Assembly (NCBI GenBank): GCA_965262315.1 | Contig: CBDHFJ010000141.1 | Location: 1-20,011, forward strand | Length of the DNA: 20,011 nt | From: JBCCFK01 sp965262315 | Lineage (GTDB): Bacteria > Actinomycetota > Acidimicrobiia > Acidimicrobiales > UBA8592 | Reading direction: 5' to 3' | Shown here: one piece after another, positions 6,690 to 14,417 of the stretch | How positions within the stretch are numbered: the stretch's first letter is position 1 | Layout of the letters: each line of letters starts with the position of its first letter | The notes under the pieces: generated by a model | The model's input: the letters and a program-made list of their open reading frames with translations, nothing else | Database searches by the model: none | Told to the model about the DNA's origin: nothing | Position numbers and translations under genes: made by a program

Positions 6690-8078
6690 GTGAGCCTCCG
6701 AGCGCGGTTGGCGCTGCTGTTCGGGCTCTTGACCGCGACCGGGATCGCGGTCGTCGCCGTCCTGGTGTTCCAGTCCGCGGACAGCGAACTGGCGTCGGAA
6801 ACCGACGAGTTCCTGGAGCGACGCGCCGCCGACGTCATCGAGGGCCGACGTGAAGCCCCGCGCGGCCGTGATCGCGGCCGCGACCGCGAGGACGCTCCGG
6901 CGACCACGACCGAGGTCACGCTCTCGTTCGACCCCGACGCCATCGTCCAGACCCTGGACGACACAGGCGCCATCACCGCCTCCTCGACCAGCACCGTCAC
7001 CCTGCCCGTGACCGATGCCGACGCCGCGATCGCCGAATCATCGGCGGGCAAGGACGGCCGCGGCGGTGACAGCAAGCACCTCTACCGGGACATCGCGATC
7101 GACGGGGTCGACTACCGCATGTTGACAACCCCCATCCCCGGCGGAGGTGCCGTCCAGGTGGCCCGCTCGGTGGAGGAGACCGCCCGGGTCCTGGGGTCCC
7201 TGCGCAACCGGGTCGTGGCGATCGGGCTCGGCATGTCCTTGCTCGCCGCGCTCGTCGGCTTCGTGGTCGCCCGCCAGACCACGCGCCCACTGCGCCGGCT
7301 CGCCGACACTGCCACCACGGTCGCCGACACCCACGACCTGTCGACCCCCATCGAGGTCGATCGCACCGACGAGGTCGGGACGCTGGCACGCAGCTTCAAG
7401 GAGATGCTCGACGCCCTGGCGGCCAGCCGCGAGCAGCAACACCGGCTGGTCCACGACGCGGGGCACGAGCTCCGCACACCGTTGACGAGCCTTCGGGCGA
7501 ACGTCTCGCTGCTGGAACGCGCGGACCGCCTCGACCCGGAAGACCGCGCCGAGGTCCTGGCGTCGATCAAGGCGGAACTGGGCGAACTGAACGAACTGTT
7601 CGGTGAGCTGATCGAACTGGCCACCGACAGCGCCGATGCCGAACCGTTCGTCCGCGTCGACCTGGGCTCGGTGGCCGAGCGGGCCATCGCCCGACTGGGG
7701 CGCCGTACCGACCGGCCGGTGACCCTGCACCACGACGGCAGCCAGGTCATGGGTGACCCGACGTTGCTGGAGCGGGCGACGTCCAACCTGCTCGGCAACG
7801 CCCACAAGTTCAGCCCCGCGACCGCGCCGATCGAGGTGGTGATCGACAAGGGCCGGCTGGCCGTCCGGGATCACGGACCCGGCATCGACCCCGCCGACCG
7901 GCAGCGCGTCTTCGACCGCTTCCACCGAGCGGACGCCACCCGGACGATGCCGGGCTCGGGTCTGGGGCTGGCGATCGTCGACCAAGTGGTCCGGGCCCAT
8001 GGGGGCACCGTGTGGGCCACCGACTCACCCTCGACGCCCGGCGCCGAGGTCGGCTTCGCGATCCCCACGGTCGACTGA
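6690..8078 (+). CDS. HAMP-domain sensor histidine kinase (MprB-like)
   Basis: Inner-membrane kinase of 462 residues and cognate partner of the preceding regulator. The first membrane helix is at about 7-28 and the second at about 174-195, with an extracytoplasmic domain between them that includes an Arg/Asp-rich stretch (53-68). A HAMP linker (about 196-250) begins RQTTRPLRRLADTAT. HisKA follows with HDAGHELRTPLTSLRAN (phospho-His H259). The HATPase domain has N-box SNLLGNAHKFSP (N366/N370), G1 DHGPGID (394-400), F box FDRFHR and G2 GSGLGLAI (422-429). All catalytic motifs are intact, in contrast to the frameshifted kinase at 1712-2927. The start is GTG at 6690, 16 bases after the regulator stop, with only weak Shine-Dalgarno likeness (CAGGG). 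The gene converges on the FAH-family gene with 22 bp between stop codons. Confidence 0.93.
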   Translation: MSLRARLALLFGLLTATGIAVVAVLVFQSADSELASETDEFLERRAADVIEGRREAPRGRDRGRDREDAPATTTEVTLSFDPDAIVQTLDDTGAITASSTSTVTLPVTDADAAIAESSAGKDGRGGDSKHLYRDIAIDGVDYRMLTTPIPGGGAVQVARSVEETARVLGSLRNRVVAIGLGMSLLAALVGFVVARQTTRPLRRLADTATTVADTHDLSTPIEVDRTDEVGTLARSFKEMLDALAASREQQHRLVHDAGHELRTPLTSLRANVSLLERADRLDPEDRAEVLASIKAELGELNELFGELIELATDSADAEPFVRVDLGSVAERAIARLGRRTDRPVTLHHDGSQVMGDPTLLERATSNLLGNAHKFSPATAPIEVVIDKGRLAVRDHGPGIDPADRQRVFDRFHRADATRTMPGSGLGLAIVDQVVRAHGGTVWATDSPSTPGAEVGFAIPTVD

Positions 8079-8100
8079 CGCCGAGGAGGTGGTGGTCGCG

Positions 8101-8907
8101 TCAGACGATGTGGGTGGTGAGGACGCCGATGGTCTCGATGTCGACCTCGATGGTGTCACCGGGGCCCATGAGGACCGGCGGGTCCATCCTGGAGCCCACA
8201 CCGTCCGGCGTCCCGGTGGCGATGACGTCACCGGGACGGAGCGTCAGCGCCGACGTGATGTACTCGATCGTCTCGTCGATCTTGAAGATCATCTCCCCGG
8301 TGACCGAGTCCTGGACGGTCGTGCCGTTGTACCGGGAGCCGATGCGCAGCGAATAGGGATCGCCGAGCTCGTCGGCCGTCACGATCGCAGGCCCGATCGG
8401 CCCGGACTTGTCCGGGTTCTTGCCCAACGCCCACTGCGGCGTGGCCCGCTGGAACCTCCGAGCCGAGATGTCGTTGAAGCAGGTGTAGCCGAACACCCCG
8501 GCCATCGCGTCGGCCCGGTCGACGGCCAACATCTCGCGCCCGATCACCACGGCCAGCTCGGCCTCCCAGTCGAGCCCGGCCTCGCCTGGCGGCACCGGCG
8601 TGGAGCCGCCGTCGACGTCGAGTGACGCATACCAACGTGCGAACAGGTTCGGGAAGTCGGGTCTGGTGCTCTTGGTCTCGGCGATGTGGAGCGGATAGTT
8701 CAGGCCGATGCAGAAGACCTTGCTGGTCGTCGGCACCGGCGGCACCTGCTGGACCTCGTCCAGCGCCACCGGCTCGCCGCCAGACGCGGCCATGCCCGCG
8801 TCGACATCGTCGTAGAACTCGTCGATGTCGCACAGCGGACGCACCATGTCACCCTCGACGGCGCCCATGAAGGGCCCGTCGGCTGCCCGGAAGGCGATCA
8901 GACGCAC
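8101..8907 (-). CDS. Fumarylacetoacetate hydrolase (FAH)-family protein
   Basis: Soluble metal-dependent enzyme of 268 residues in the FAH family, whose members hydrolyse C-C bonds of diketo acids, decarboxylate or hydrate them, or act as acylpyruvases. Visible signatures are FCIGLNYPLH (about 65-74), the divalent-metal ligands E115 and E117 in DWEAELAVVIG with D146 in CFNDISAR, GKNPDKSGPIGPAIV (162-176), and the C-terminal LRPGDVIATGTPDGVG (223-238). The start is GTG at 8907, supported by AGGAG (complement of 8914-8918) six bases upstream. It is divergently transcribed from the Mo-hydroxylase operon across a 190-bp gap, which suggests a shared catabolic role such as cleavage of an oxidised ring product. 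The exact substrate is not predictable. Confidence 0.92.
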   Translation of the reverse strand: MRLIAFRAADGPFMGAVEGDMVRPLCDIDEFYDDVDAGMAASGGEPVALDEVQQVPPVPTTSKVFCIGLNYPLHIAETKSTRPDFPNLFARWYASLDVDGGSTPVPPGEAGLDWEAELAVVIGREMLAVDRADAMAGVFGYTCFNDISARRFQRATPQWALGKNPDKSGPIGPAIVTADELGDPYSLRIGSRYNGTTVQDSVTGEMIFKIDETIEYITSALTLRPGDVIATGTPDGVGSRMDPPVLMGPGDTIEVDIETIGVLTTHIV

Positions 8908-9097
8908 ATCAATCTCCTACTGTCCCGCACTCCTCCCCCACGTGGGAGGGAGGTGAGGCTCATGGTGCCAGAGTGGCCGAGGTTCCGTGGTGTGACCGGT
9001 GGCACAGCCGATGGAGATATGACAGGCTGCGAACGCCGCGTGGCGACCCGCCGGCGAAGCCCGAACCATCACGATCGCCCAGACACGGAGGACCCGA
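8908..9097. promoter_or_regulatory. Divergent promoter region between the FAH-family gene and the Mo-hydroxylase operon
   Basis: This 190-bp gap holds an imperfect dyad around CACGTG (8939-8944), extended with two mismatches to 8928-8955 and including the 6-bp arms CCTCCC (8932-8937) and GGGAGG (8944-8949). TATGAC at 9018-9023 is a -10 candidate for the operon, with a weak TGTGAC at 8991-8996 too far upstream (21 bp) for a classical -35. GGAGGA at 9087-9092 is the ribosome binding site of the small subunit. The dyad is placed to serve as an operator for either direction. Confidence 0.5.
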
Positions 9098-9559
9098 ATG
9101 GAAGTGTCGGTCACCGTCAACGGCGCTGCGCGGCGCGCAGACGTCGAACCCCGCACCCTGCTGGTGCACTACCTCAGGGACCATCTCGACCTCACCGGCA
9201 CCAACGTCGGCTGTGACACCAGCTCGTGCGGTGCCTGCACCGTCCACGTGGACGGCCAGTCGGCCAAGTCCTGCACCATGCTCGCTGCATCGGTCGACGG
9301 CGCCGACATCACGACCATCGAGGGTCTGGCCGACGCCGACGGCACGCTGCACCCGATGCAGCAGGCCTTCCACGAGTGCCACGCGCTCCAGTGCGGCTAC
9401 TGCACGCCCGGGATGATCATGGCCGCCACCTCGCTGCTCGAGGAGTACCCGAACCCCACCGAGGCCCAGGTGCGTGAAGGCCTCGAGGGCAACCTGTGCC
9501 GCTGCACGGGCTACCACAACATCGTCAAGGCCGTGCTGTCCGTCGGAGGTGCATCGTGA
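9098..9559 (+). CDS. Molybdenum hydroxylase small subunit, 2x[2Fe-2S] (CoxS-like)
   Basis: Iron-sulfur subunit of 153 residues in the xanthine oxidase / CO dehydrogenase family. It carries electrons from the Mo site to FAD. The N-terminal plant-ferredoxin-type cluster is bound by C39, C44, C47 and C59 (GCDTSSCGACTV...SC). The C-terminal helical domain binds the second cluster through C99, C102, C134 and C136 (LQCGYCTPGMI...NLCRCTGYHNI). All eight cysteines are present and the length is normal. The start ATG at 9098 has GGAGGA five bases upstream. The stop overlaps the large-subunit start (GTGA), so the subunits are translated in a coupled way. Gene order here is small-large-medium, unlike the medium-small-large order of classic coxMSL. 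Confidence 0.95.
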   Translation: MEVSVTVNGAARRADVEPRTLLVHYLRDHLDLTGTNVGCDTSSCGACTVHVDGQSAKSCTMLAASVDGADITTIEGLADADGTLHPMQQAFHECHALQCGYCTPGMIMAATSLLEEYPNPTEAQVREGLEGNLCRCTGYHNIVKAVLSVGGAS

Positions 9560-11952
9560 CCGCAGTCGAAGAAGCTCCCACCGTCGCCGGCATCGGCGAC
9601 CGCATGCTCCGCAAGGAGGACGCCAAGCTCGTCACCGGCGAGGCCAAGTTCGTCGACGACATCAAGGCGCCCGGCCAGCTCTGGATGGGCATGGTCCGGT
9701 CGACGATGGCGCATGCACGCATCCGGTCGATCGACACGGCCGACGCCGCGGCGATGGAGGGCGTGCACGCCGTCTACACCGGTGAACAGCTCGCCGACCT
9801 CGGCCTGTGGGCGGCTCCCCTGCCGTGTGCCTGGCCGGTCACCGAGGACATGGTCAATCCGCCGCACAACCCGGTGGCGGTCGGTGAGGCCAAGCACGTC
9901 GGCGACATCCTGGCCGTCGTCCTCGCCGAGACCCGCTACGGGGCCGCGGATGCGGCCGAGCAGGTCATCGTGGACTACGAGCCACTCGGTGCGGTGAGCT
10001 CGATCGAAGACGCCATGGCAGACGACGTCATGGCGCACTCGGACCTGAGCACCAACAAGGCGTTCCACTGGCCGCTCGACCCGAACCCGGAGGGGACGGC
10101 CGCGGCATTCGAGAGCGCCGCCCACGTGATCGAGGCCACGTTCGTTCAGCAGCGGCTGATCCCGACGCCCATGGAACCGCGGGGCGTCTTGGCCATCCCG
10201 TCACCGGCCGGTGGCGAGGTCACGCTCTACTCGGCCACCCAGGTGCCCCACATCCTCAAGGTGATGATCGCCGCCACCACCGGCATCCCCGAGAGCAAGA
10301 TCCGGGTGATCGCCCCGGCCGTGGGCGGCGGCTTCGGCGGCAAGCTGAACGTCGACGCCGACGCCATCCTGTCGGTCACCCTGGCCAACCATCTCGGTCG
10401 CCCGGTCCGCTGGACCGAGACCCGATCCGAAGCAGCCGGGGCATCGCACCAGGGCCGCGGCCAGATCCAGCGCATCTCGGCGGCGGCGGATGCCGACGGC
10501 AAGGTGTCGGCGGTCAAGGTGCACCTCGACGCCGACATGGGCGCCTACATGATGCTGATCACGCCGGGCGTGCCCCTCCTGGGAAGCTTCCTCTACACGG
10601 GCGTGTACGACATCCCGAACCTCAGCTTCACCTGCGACGGCTGGTTCACCAACATGACGCCCACCGACGCCTACCGCGGCGCCGGCCGGCCGGAGGCCAG
10701 CTACGCCATCGAGCGCGTCATGGACCTGGTGGCCAACGAGGTGGGGATCACACCCGAGGAGGTCCGAGCCCGGAACTACATCAACGGGGGCGAGTTCTTC
10801 GAGAACCACGAGTCCGCCTCCACCCTGATCTTCGACTCGGGGCACTACCGCCCGGCCCACGACAAGGCGCTCGAGCTCGCCAAACTCGACGAGCTCCGCG
10901 CCGAGCAGGCGCGTCGCCGCGACGCCGGCGAGAAGGTCCAGCTCGGCATCGGGATGTGCACCTACGTCGAGATCTGCGGCCTGGCACCGAGCCGTGCCCT
11001 CGGCGGCCTGAACTACGGCGCCGGGGGCTGGGAACACGCCACGGTCCGTATGCTGCCCACGGGCAAGGTCGAGGTGGTCTCGGGGTCCACGCCCCACGGC
11101 CAGGGCCACGAGACCGCGTGGTCCCAGATCATCGCCACCAAGATGGGCATCAGCCCCGATGACGTGACGGTCCTGCACTCCGACACGGCCACCAGCCCGT
11201 TGGGCCTCGACACCTACGGGTCGCGGTCGCTGGCGGTCGGCGGCGTCGCCATCGCCATGGCTGCCGACAAGGTGATCGACAAGGCCAAGCAGATCGCGGC
11301 GCATCAGTTCGAGGCGTCGGCTGACGACATCGTCTTCGAGGAGGGCGCGTTCTCGGTGGCCGGTACGCCGGCGAAGTCGGTCCACATCCAGGAGCTCGGC
11401 TTCGCCGCGTTCGCCGCCCACGATCTGCCCGACGGCATGGAACCCAACCTCCAGGAGCAGGTGAACTTCGACCCGCCGAACTTCGCGTTCCCGTTCGGCA
11501 CCCACATCGCGGTGGTCGAGGTGGACGAGGACACGGGCAACGTCGAGCTGATCGACTACATCGCCGTCGACGACTGCGGCAACCAGGTGAACCCGCTCAT
11601 CGTCGAAGGCCAGGTCCACGGCGGCATCGTCCAGGGTGCCGCCCAGGCGCTCTACGAGGTGGCGATCTACGACGACCAGGCCCAGATCACCAACCCCTCC
11701 TTGATGGACTACCTCGTGCCCTCCGCGGCCGAGATGCCCTCGATCACCCTCGACAGCACGGTCACCCCGTCCACGAGCAACCCGCTCGGCGTGAAGGGCG
11801 TCGGCGAGGCCGGCACCATCGGATCGGCGGCCGCGGTGATCAACGCCGTCTGCGACGCGCTGCGTCCACACGGCATCACCGACATGGAGATGCCGGCCAC
11901 GCCCATGCGGGTCCGACGAGCCATCGAGGCGGCCCAGGGAGGTGGATCATGA
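9556..11952 (+). CDS. Molybdenum hydroxylase large subunit, form II CoxL-like
   Basis: Molybdopterin-cytosine-dinucleotide catalytic subunit of 798 residues, normal for the family. The N-terminal domain begins at about residue 14 (GIGDRMLRKEDAKLVTGEAKF). The Mo-cofactor region is VGGGFGGKLN (256-265). The active-site loop is AYRGAGR (372-378), and the catalytic Glu is E751 in GVKGVGEAGTIGSAAAV. True form I CO dehydrogenases carry AYXCSFR with the Cu-binding Cys; this protein lacks that Cys and has the form II AYRGAGR. CO oxidation is therefore doubtful, and hydroxylation of an organic (perhaps N-heterocyclic or aldehyde) substrate is more likely. I start it at GTG 9556, which overlaps the small-subunit TGA and follows GGAGGT by five bases, and not at the frame opening at 9496. 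Its stop overlaps the next start codon (ATGA). Confidence 0.95.
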   Translation: MTAVEEAPTVAGIGDRMLRKEDAKLVTGEAKFVDDIKAPGQLWMGMVRSTMAHARIRSIDTADAAAMEGVHAVYTGEQLADLGLWAAPLPCAWPVTEDMVNPPHNPVAVGEAKHVGDILAVVLAETRYGAADAAEQVIVDYEPLGAVSSIEDAMADDVMAHSDLSTNKAFHWPLDPNPEGTAAAFESAAHVIEATFVQQRLIPTPMEPRGVLAIPSPAGGEVTLYSATQVPHILKVMIAATTGIPESKIRVIAPAVGGGFGGKLNVDADAILSVTLANHLGRPVRWTETRSEAAGASHQGRGQIQRISAAADADGKVSAVKVHLDADMGAYMMLITPGVPLLGSFLYTGVYDIPNLSFTCDGWFTNMTPTDAYRGAGRPEASYAIERVMDLVANEVGITPEEVRARNYINGGEFFENHESASTLIFDSGHYRPAHDKALELAKLDELRAEQARRRDAGEKVQLGIGMCTYVEICGLAPSRALGGLNYGAGGWEHATVRMLPTGKVEVVSGSTPHGQGHETAWSQIIATKMGISPDDVTVLHSDTATSPLGLDTYGSRSLAVGGVAIAMAADKVIDKAKQIAAHQFEASADDIVFEEGAFSVAGTPAKSVHIQELGFAAFAAHDLPDGMEPNLQEQVNFDPPNFAFPFGTHIAVVEVDEDTGNVELIDYIAVDDCGNQVNPLIVEGQVHGGIVQGAAQALYEVAIYDDQAQITNPSLMDYLVPSAAEMPSITLDSTVTPSTSNPLGVKGVGEAGTIGSAAAVINAVCDALRPHGITDMEMPATPMRVRRAIEAAQGGGS

Positions 11953-12767
11953 TCCCGGCGGCATTCGACTACGTCCGGGCGGGATCGGCCGACGAGGCCC
12001 TCGCCGCGCTGGCCGAACACGGCGACGACGCCAAGCTCATGGCCGGCGGCCACAGCCTGATCCCGCTGATGAAGTTCCGGCTGGTGACGCCGGGCGTGAT
12101 CGTGGACGTGGGGGGCCTGAACGGCGACCTCCGAGGCATCAGCGTGGACGGCGACACCGTTCGCATCGGAGCCCTCACCCGCCACAGCGAGCTGGAACAC
12201 TCGGCGGAGCTGAAGGAGGCGTGCCCGATGCTGGCGCACGTGGCCTCGCTGGTCGGCGACCCGGCGGTCCGCCACCGGGGCACGCTGGGCGGTTCCCTCG
12301 CCCACGCCGACCCGGCGTCGGACCTTCCGGCTGCGGCCATCGCGCTGAAGGCGACGCTGGTGGCCCGGGGTCCGAACGGTGCGCGCGAGATCGCGATCGA
12401 CGACTTCTTCACGGGGTTCCTCGAGTCGTCGTTGGCTCCCGACGAACTCCTCACCGAGGTCCGAGTGCCGGTCTCGACCGGCGGCTGGTCGTACCAGAAG
12501 TTCAACCGACGGGCCCAGGACTGGGCCATCGTCGCAGCAGCGGCGGCGGAAGGCGGGAACGGGATGGCGCTCGTCAACATGGGGTCGACACCCCTGCGGG
12601 CGTCCGCAGTGGAGGCCGCCGTCGCCTCGGGGGCATCGGCTTCCGACGCGGCGGCCGTCGCCGCCGACGGAACCACCCCACCGACCGACAACAACGGCGA
12701 CGCCGAGTATCGGAGTCACCTCGCCCGTGTCCTGACCGAACGAGCACTGACCGAAGCCGCAGTCTGA
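11949..12767 (+). CDS. Molybdenum hydroxylase medium subunit, FAD-binding (CoxM-like)
   Basis: Flavoprotein subunit of 272 residues that passes electrons from the Fe-S subunit to the respiratory chain or another acceptor. The two FAD-contact motifs of the CoxM/PCMH-like fold are present: AGGHSLIPLM (32-41) and TLGGSLAHADPASDLP (112-127). The C-terminal domain (about 165-270) is the CO dehydrogenase flavoprotein C-terminal type (YQKFNRRAQDWAIVAAAAA). The start ATG overlaps the large-subunit TGA by four bases, so all three subunits form one coupled operon. No maturation genes (coxDEFG, xdhC) are visible downstream; they must lie elsewhere. Confidence 0.94.
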   Translation: MIPAAFDYVRAGSADEALAALAEHGDDAKLMAGGHSLIPLMKFRLVTPGVIVDVGGLNGDLRGISVDGDTVRIGALTRHSELEHSAELKEACPMLAHVASLVGDPAVRHRGTLGGSLAHADPASDLPAAAIALKATLVARGPNGAREIAIDDFFTGFLESSLAPDELLTEVRVPVSTGGWSYQKFNRRAQDWAIVAAAAAEGGNGMALVNMGSTPLRASAVEAAVASGASASDAAAVAADGTTPPTDNNGDAEYRSHLARVLTERALTEAAV

Positions 12768-12867
12768 TCCCGTCCGTGCGGCGCAGCCTGCCACGCGTCG
12801 GTCCCTGCTCAGACCGAACGCGCCACGGGTTCGCGCTCGGGGGCTGTACCTGGCAGCATCTTCCTCG
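12768..12867 (+). promoter_or_regulatory. Intergenic region with candidate promoter for the thioesterase gene
   Basis: This 100-bp gap follows the Mo-hydroxylase operon. CATCTT at 12857-12862 lies five bases before the ATG, and TGTACC near 12845-12850 is an alternative -10. No Shine-Dalgarno sequence precedes the ATG at 12868, which would fit a leaderless or near-leaderless transcript. Confidence 0.4.
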
Positions 12868-13584
12868 ATGAGTCGAGACGACGGGGCCATGCGCATGTTG
12901 GAACGCCCACGCTCGGGGCGAACCTTCTCGGCCAGCCGTCGGGTCCGGTTGTCCGACACCACGGCGGCCGGCGAGCTCCGACTCGACGCGCTCGCCCGCT
13001 ACGTCCAAGACGTCGCGTCGGACGACGCCCGGGAGACCATGACCGCGTCCTACCTCGCGTGGGTCGTCCGCCGGTCGGTGCTCGAGGTCCGTGCCGCCCC
13101 CCGATCCGAGGAGTTGTGCACCCTGACGACCTGGTGCGCCGGCTACGGGCCCCGCTGGGCCGAGCGCCGGACCTCGCTGATCGGAGACGACGGCGGGCAC
13201 TGCGAGGCCGTGGTCCTCTGGGTGGCCATCGATCCCGAGACAGGCGGACCCGCTCGCCTGCCGGACACGTTCCACGCGGCGTACGACGAGGCGGCCGCCG
13301 GCCGCCGGGTGACCTCGCGACTCCAACACCCCGAACCGCCGCCGGGCGCCCCGGCCCGACCGTGGCGCTTTCGCGCGGCGGACATCGATCGTCTCGGCCA
13401 TGTGAACAACGCCGCCTATCTCGTCGTGGCCGAGGAATCGGCCGGAACCGACCGTCCCGGACGGATCGAGGTCGAGTACCGAGCCCCGATCGGGCCAGCC
13501 GAGGATGTGTCCCTCGTGGGCGACCGCGCCGCCTGGTGGCTGGTCGGCGACGGCGGTGTCCGCGCGTCGTTCGTCACGTCCTGA
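12868..13584 (+). CDS. Acyl-ACP thioesterase-like double-hotdog protein
   Basis: Cytoplasmic protein of 238 residues with two hotdog domains in tandem. The first (about 22-145) has the helix SDTTAAGELRLDALARYVQD. The second (about 165-236) has ADIDRLGHVNNAAYLVVAEE (171-190), where D172/D174, H178 and N180/N181 match the catalytic His/Asn region of acyl-ACP thioesterases (PF01643) and related 4-hydroxybenzoyl-CoA thioesterase folds. It would hydrolyse acyl-ACP or acyl-CoA thioesters. The second domain is somewhat short. The ATG at 12868 is chosen because of the promoter-like CATCTT just upstream; in-frame ATGs at residues 8 and 10 are possible. The next gene starts after 40 bp behind its own promoter, so it need not be in the same transcript. 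Confidence 0.8.
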   Translation: MSRDDGAMRMLERPRSGRTFSASRRVRLSDTTAAGELRLDALARYVQDVASDDARETMTASYLAWVVRRSVLEVRAAPRSEELCTLTTWCAGYGPRWAERRTSLIGDDGGHCEAVVLWVAIDPETGGPARLPDTFHAAYDEAAAGRRVTSRLQHPEPPPGAPARPWRFRAADIDRLGHVNNAAYLVVAEESAGTDRPGRIEVEYRAPIGPAEDVSLVGDRAAWWLVGDGGVRASFVTS

Positions 13585-13598
13585 GAGCGCCCTCACCG

Positions 13599-13612
13599 AC
13601 GGCACGTGCCGT
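13599..13612. promoter_or_regulatory. Perfect 14-bp palindrome abutting the -10 of the TIGR03084-like gene
   Basis: ACGGCACGTGCCGT is an exact palindrome without a spacer. Its last base is the first base of the -10 candidate TAGTCT (13612-13617), which is seven bases from the ATG at 13625. A bound protein would sit between the -35 and -10 positions. Confidence 0.6.
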
Positions 13613-13617
13613 AGTCT
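13612..13617 (+). promoter_or_regulatory. -10 element (TAGTCT), likely leaderless start
   Basis: This TANNNT match ends seven bases before ATG 13625 with no ribosome binding site between them, so the mRNA would begin at the start codon. Confidence 0.6.
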
Positions 13618-13624
13618 CCCAGCC

Positions 13625-14417
13625 ATGCCAACTGTCGCTGACATCACGGCGGACCTCGCCGCCGAACACGAGGCACTCGAGCTGGTGCTCGCCCCGCTGT
13701 CCTCGGACCAGTGGGCGCAGGCCACGCCGAGCCCGGGTTGGGACATCGCCGACCAGGTCGGGCACCTCGCCTACTTCGACCGCACGGCCGCGCTGGCCAT
13801 CACCGACCCCGACGGTTTCGTCGCCCACTGCGAGGAGATGGCAGTGGCGTTCGCAGCCGATGGGACCGACGCCACGCTCACACGATACTCGAGCCATGGC
13901 CGCAGGTGAGCTCATGGCCTGGTGGCAGGAGGGCCGGGCGACACTCATCGAGGCGGCCGGCACGCTGGGCGAATCCGCTCGCGTTCCGTGGTACGGCCCG
14001 GAGATGAGCGGCAAGTCCTTCCTGACCGCCCGCCTGATGGAGACCTGGGCCCACGGCCAGGACGTCTGTGACACCGTGGGCGCCGCCCGCACCCCGACCG
14101 ACCGACTCCGCCACATCGCCCAGCTGGGATTCATCACCCGCGGGTGGACCTACGCCAACCGCGGGCTGGAGCTCCCCGACGACGACGTGCGAGTCGAGCT
14201 CGCGGCGCCGTCGGGCGAGACCTGGACCTGGGGCGACGACGACGCCCCCGACTCGGTGGTCGGCGCGGCCGAGGACTTCTGCCTGGTCGTCACCCAACGT
14301 CGTCACGCCGACGACACCGACCTGGTGATCACGGGCGACGCAGCCCGCGACTGGATGGTCAAGGCGCAGGCCTTCGCCGGCGGCGCCACCGACGGCCCGA
14401 CTGCAGGGAGCTTCTGA
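13625..14417 (+). pseudogene. TIGR03084-type / mycothiol maleylpyruvate isomerase-like (DinB fold) protein, frameshifted near 13878-13888
   Basis: The corrected product is about 263 residues of the actinobacterial TIGR03084 family, related to the metal-binding DinB fold of mycothiol-dependent maleylpyruvate isomerase. The first frame starts MPTVADITADLAAEHEALEL, contains GWDIADQVGHLAYFD (metal-ligand type His, H47), and ends prematurely at TGA 13907-13909 after 94 residues. In the next frame the family sequence resumes as DTRAMAAGELMAWWQEGR, then ARLMETWAHGQDVCD, DRLRHIAQLGF, ETWTWG and DFCLVVTQRRH, to TGA 14415-14417. Dropping one base around 13878-13885 rejoins ATL to HDTRAMAAG. Both halves look well conserved, so this is either a sequence error or a very recent mutation. 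The stop overlaps the crotonase ATG (TGATG), so the two are co-translated. The enzymatic role is unknown. Confidence 0.82.

Noticed and set aside
8963..9010. tRNA-like start (GGTGCCAGAGTGGCCGAGGT resembles the 5' part of a Ser/Leu tRNA)
   Set aside because: No matching acceptor 3' strand, no TTCGA-type T-loop in the expected place and no cloverleaf could be drawn.
10201..11871. Long open frame on the minus strand (about 556 codons)
   Set aside because: It is a shadow of the strongly supported large subunit; high G+C content leaves antisense frames open, and it shows low-complexity composition with no family motif.
9556..11952. Aerobic CO dehydrogenase (coxL form I)
   Set aside because: The active-site loop is AYRGAGR without the Cys that binds Cu in form I enzymes; gene order also differs from coxMSL.
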